64,000 nucleotides of DNA from Chamaea fasciata (Eukaryota > Chordata > Aves > Passeriformes > Sylviidae), in the NCBI GenBank assembly GCA_029207755.1, contig JARCOQ010000006.1, forward strand, positions 66,500,093 through 66,564,092. Direction: 5' to 3'. A model generated the notes under the pieces. That model worked only from the letters and a program-made list of their open reading frames with translations, was not told the origin of the DNA and ran no database searches. The translations under genes and the position numbers were made by a program. Of the stretch, positions 60,201 through 64,000 are shown piece after piece (within the stretch, counting starts at the first letter, position 1; each line of letters starts with the position of its first letter).

Positions 60201-63200
60201 GTCAGCCTGATTTAGTACAATAAAAATGTACCAAATATCCAATGATAGATTTCTTCCATACCATAATGTATTTATAAAGATACTCCTGATACTTATGAGT
60301 TAAATGTAAAACAAAAAAAAATTCTCCTTTTCTAATTTTTCCTGCCTTAGAAGATGGTATTTTTAAGTCAACTCTAAACTGTCTTGATCTAATTCTTTAC
60401 TTCATCACTCTACAGTAATGCTTATCACCACAGAGAAAGGTTTTAGTGTTTTATAAAGTGGTTGTTTTGTAAAAAAAAGCTGGTTTTCCAACAGCAATTC
60501 AGCTTCTTGCAATGTAGCTGTCTAAATTTTGGAGAGAATCAGGGACTTTGATTTACATGGGAAGTATTTTATGAAAAGTAGTTTTAGGGTACCCCTGAAA
60601 TGCCCACAAAAACTCATGAATTCAGACCCCTTTCTGAAAAAATGTGAGATTCTGGGCTTTGAAAAAAAATTAGAGCTATGCTTAGAAAGATAGAGGAGCT
60701 GCTGAGATTGGCAAGGAAGGATATTTGGTGGGCAAGAGGAAGGTGCTGCTTTAGAAGGTTTTCTTTAGAGCTATTGGAGCTCTAATGGAGCTTTAATTGC
60801 AGCAGAGGGTGGAAAAAAGAAACCAGGACAACATGGGGTGAGAATCTCAGGCAGACACTCTTTAGCTGAATAGCATTTTCAATATGTCTGTAAGGATAAT
60901 ATTAATATTAATTTGTTGGTGTTAATATTCTGTAAGTATTTTCCGTCTCATCAAGTGCCCTGAAAAATTATGTTGTCAATTCAATATAATGGCAGGTTTT
61001 TTACCTCTGAAGTTTCTTCATGGGCTAAAATGTGCTAGCTTTGACTTAGGCCTGACAGTAAGAAGGAGATAATTCTAATTTTAAAAAGAAAAAGAGAACT
61101 TTTACTAGATTTACCCCAACATGGCACTTGTTTTGCTCAGCTATTTCTCATGTGAAGTATCAGTCTGGGGCCTGTTTTTTTAACGCTATTTGGCAAATAG
61201 CCAAGTTCCCCCAAGGCTGGCATCCAGCTTTTGGAGATCAAGAGATCTCAGATCACAGGAGATGGTATTCTCACCCCTGCAGAGGCTGTTGAGAGGGGAA
61301 GTGACAAGGTTACTCAGTGGGTCACAAATCGACCTGGAGGTGCTGCATGAGAGCCTGCAAAATTTAGTCAGACTAAATTATCGTGATTGTACCTCTGAAC
61401 CTAAAATCTTCTAAGCAATGAAGCTAAAAAAATATCCCTAGAAAATCCTTCCTTAGCCTGACTCTGTTCCGTTTCTCTCTGCTTTGGATTTACTGGGCTT
61501 TCTTTTGTTCTTTTTCCTCTGAGGAAATTTCAGCACTACCGAATTACCCTCAGTAAATCCTAAATCTGCTGTGGGAGCTGGGAGAGCCAGCAGAGCCCTG
61601 GATGTGGTGCACTGATAATGTTTCCTGCAGAGCAGGAAAGGACAAGGATGACACCATTTAGCACAGAACAAAGCAGCATCAAGGTTTTTAGCGTGGTTGT
61701 TGCAAACCTCTTTGGGATTCTAACTCCTTCTTTTTTTTATTTTACAATGAATCTGTGTCAGTGTTTGATGTTTTTGGTTAGTAGGTTTCAATGCTCCTCC
61801 TGTGTCAGCAAAGGCGTTTGTGCCAGGAATTTCAAGAAGCCTTATTCCACTACCTGGAGTGGAGGGGGAAACCTATAACAGAGTAAAGTAGAGAAAGAAT
61901 TCCACACATCCACCTACTTTTTTCTCATTCCCCAGTGCTCTCTCTTTTCCTTCTCTTGTCACTGAGAACAATTTTTCTTTCTACTGTATTCTTGAATAGT
62001 TCTCACCTAATACATTTTATCTTGCTAATAAATTAGTTTTCTGTTGGTTTTAAGTGTGTTTGTGACACTACCTGGGCCTTAAAATTCGTACTAAATGATC
62101 ACAGTTCATAAAACTTAATCTTAGAAAATGAGAAGTTGATTCTCATCTTGTTTAAGTGCTCAGATACCATGGTGTGTAAAATAGATAATGATTGTGTGTG
62201 ATTCTTAGCCCTGTGCTCTTACCTTCCCAGGGACAGGTTCTTTAATTTTGTAATGAGTAAAACTAGAAAGCTTCAGTTTGGATCCACTTTCAATTGTGAG
62301 AACCAGGTAAGACTTTTGCAAGAGCTCTGCAGAGTTGAGGGATTTCAGTAGTAGCTGGAAATAGCATAGAGATGGTGGTTTTGAAACCTCTCCATTTAGT
62401 GGAGCATAAATAGAAAATATTGCCACTTCTCACTGTGAAGAATTCTATCAAAATTTTCACTTTTATTTGTAAAAATTTTCAGTTTTATTCTAGAAAGTTT
62501 TGTAAGAACAGTGAAGTATTTCCATTTCTTGCTGAAACTGGGGAAGTTTATGCCCCCCATTCCCATGGAGTGGTTTTGCTTTGGCAGGAGAAAATGCAGA
62601 TAAATTTAATCAGTCTTCACATCCCTGTGTAAGCTTTTGATTCATTTCCTTTCTGGGGATAGAGGAGCAGCTAAGAGCAGTTTACGCAGGTCAGATCACT
62701 TAGCCAGGATCCTGTCTTTGGGGCCAGAAGTAGCTTTTATAGGAAAACATGAGTCGAACAGTGACAACTATTTAAAGGGTGACTGATATTCACCTGTGGG
62801 TAACAATCAAGATTCTGTGTAAGGAAAAGAGGATCAGCAGCTCTGTACTCACTGGTCAATCTAGAAGGATCTTCAGGTTTTTGTAAGCATGTCTCTGGAA
62901 CAAATTTTGAGGTGAAAGAGGTTGTATTTTCTTTCTCTGGATGTCCAGTACCATGCTGGCTTAGTGGGGCTGTTCCTTGGAATGTTATTTGTTTTATTTT
63001 GGTGGTTTACTTTTAAGCTCCTGAGCTCATTTTCATGACAATGTATGTGATGGCTCCAGGGTTTCAGTTTCTGACTGAAAATCACCACTTCAGGATCCTT
63101 TTTTTGGGAACAATTAACGCAGAATAACATTAATATTTATGAATAGAATATTTATAAGTAAAATGTAGCACACAGAGAAAAAAACTGTCACCTTATTCCC

Positions 63201-64000
63201 TACTCATTTAAGCTCACAAGCTGGCCCTACAGAGTTGGAGCTCATCTTTATTATCTTGGACAGGAGTCTCATATCATCATATAATTTTTCATGATAAGCT
63301 AAAAATGTATTTGGGAACAGAAAGACCTGTTTGTTCTGGAATAGGGATTTGTGTCTGTCTTCACTCAGCTGCAACTTATCCCCATGGCAAACACAGCCAG
63401 ACTATGGGAAACAGTGGTGGCCCTGAATCTAACACCTCTGTTTGATTTTATTGGGGTCTGGTATTATTCCCCCAGCATCAAAGTGCCAGGATTCAAAATA
63501 AATACTGGTGAGTGGATGAAAGTGAAAAAAAATAATCCAGAGATTCTAAATTTGTTCAACACCCACATTGGAAAGTCAGAGCAACAAGTGAAGTTTACAA
63601 TAAAATCACAATAGTGATTTTAGCACTGATGTGGGGGGCAGGAGGGGAGTTGGGTACAATTTAGGAGCTGCAGCACAGTTAAACCCTGTTTTGTTAGGAG
63701 ACGCAAGCAGGCCTGTTACTTTACGCTGAAACATGGGATGGGAACTTGTAAAAAATGTGCATTTTTCTTGTTTAGCTAAACACTTCCAAGAGTAACGAAC
63801 AAAGATGGACTATTAGAGGACTTTATATATTTTAATGTTACAAGTGGGAACTGCAGGATTAAAACAAAGACATCAAAATGCCATATGCTGTTTTTTGTCT
63901 GTTACAGAATCAATTCAGCTGTTTGTAACTTTAGGTTCTTATTACTGCAGAGGTGAAAAATGCAGTCTTTGTGGGCCTTTTAATCAGTTCCAAAACCTTA
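57215..64000. other. gene-free unique sequence
   Basis: No gene is supported. A 12-T run lies near 59891, an ATTAAT-rich patch near 60895-60930, and an imperfect 22-bp tandem duplication at 62450-62493. Open frames such as 57461-57799 (minus), 61618-61878 (plus) and 63351-63614 (plus) lack recognisable domains or codon bias. The stretch 59660-59840 is somewhat GC-richer without other signal. Confidence 0.6.
62450..62493. repeat. imperfect 22-bp tandem duplication
   Basis: AAAATTTTCACTTTTATT is repeated once as AAAATTTTCAGTTTTATT at a 22-bp spacing, with 17 of 22 positions matching by eye. Confidence 0.7.

Noticed and set aside
1..64000. CRISPR array, operon, phage or prokaryotic defence system
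   Set aside because: No spaced repeats, no dense coding and no ribosome-binding-site pattern. CR1 and LTR content indicate a bird nuclear genome.

Overview
This window looks like AT-rich avian nuclear DNA, either intergenic or deep intronic. The best evidence for a bird is a CR1 LINE 3' end at about 28101-28384. It carries the typical CR1 untranslated tail and ends in tandem ATTCTRTG-type units. A second, antisense CR1 3' fragment lies at about 52394-52545, and a compact solo LTR of an endogenous retrovirus at 30962-31411. A songbird is possible but cannot be proven from this sequence. There is no CpG island, no bacterial-style gene packing, no recognisable multi-exon gene, and no rRNA, tRNA or CRISPR array.

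Layout. 1-12 kb is mostly unique sequence with short chance ORFs. It contains one odd 300-450 bp island at 8958-9404 that is CpG-rich, has strong base periodicity and has open frames on both strands (possible pseudogene or unknown exon). 12-20 kb holds a 41-T run and several long, complex, repeat-free blocks that look like conserved noncoding elements. 20-30 kb has a GC-richer patch (20.13-20.48 kb), a 24-T run, a small AT-rich repeat and the better preserved CR1. 30-33 kb is the most structured part. It has a pyrimidine microsatellite, the solo LTR with a 4-bp target duplication, a near-consensus CTCF motif, and an 11-bp-stem hairpin running straight into a 25-A tract. 33-44 kb is unique sequence with a possible MIR relic (38.67 kb), a 29-A tract and a roughly 1 kb enhancer-like block at 41.88-42.84 kb. 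44-57 kb contains AAAC and GTTT microsatellites, the second CR1, a possible 60-nt exon at 53098-53157, and a second CTCF-like motif at 55533-55551 on the opposite strand to the first. 57-64 kb is unique sequence with a short tandem repeat.

No set of genes working together can be described, because no gene is supported with confidence. The functional hypotheses that can be tested are regulatory: a convergent pair of CTCF-like motifs about 23.4 kb apart, and several candidate conserved noncoding blocks. I did not find convincing evidence of a new biological system. The items most worth a second look are the 9.1 kb ORF island, the CTCF motif pair, the hairpin/poly-A structure and the possible exon at 53.1 kb.
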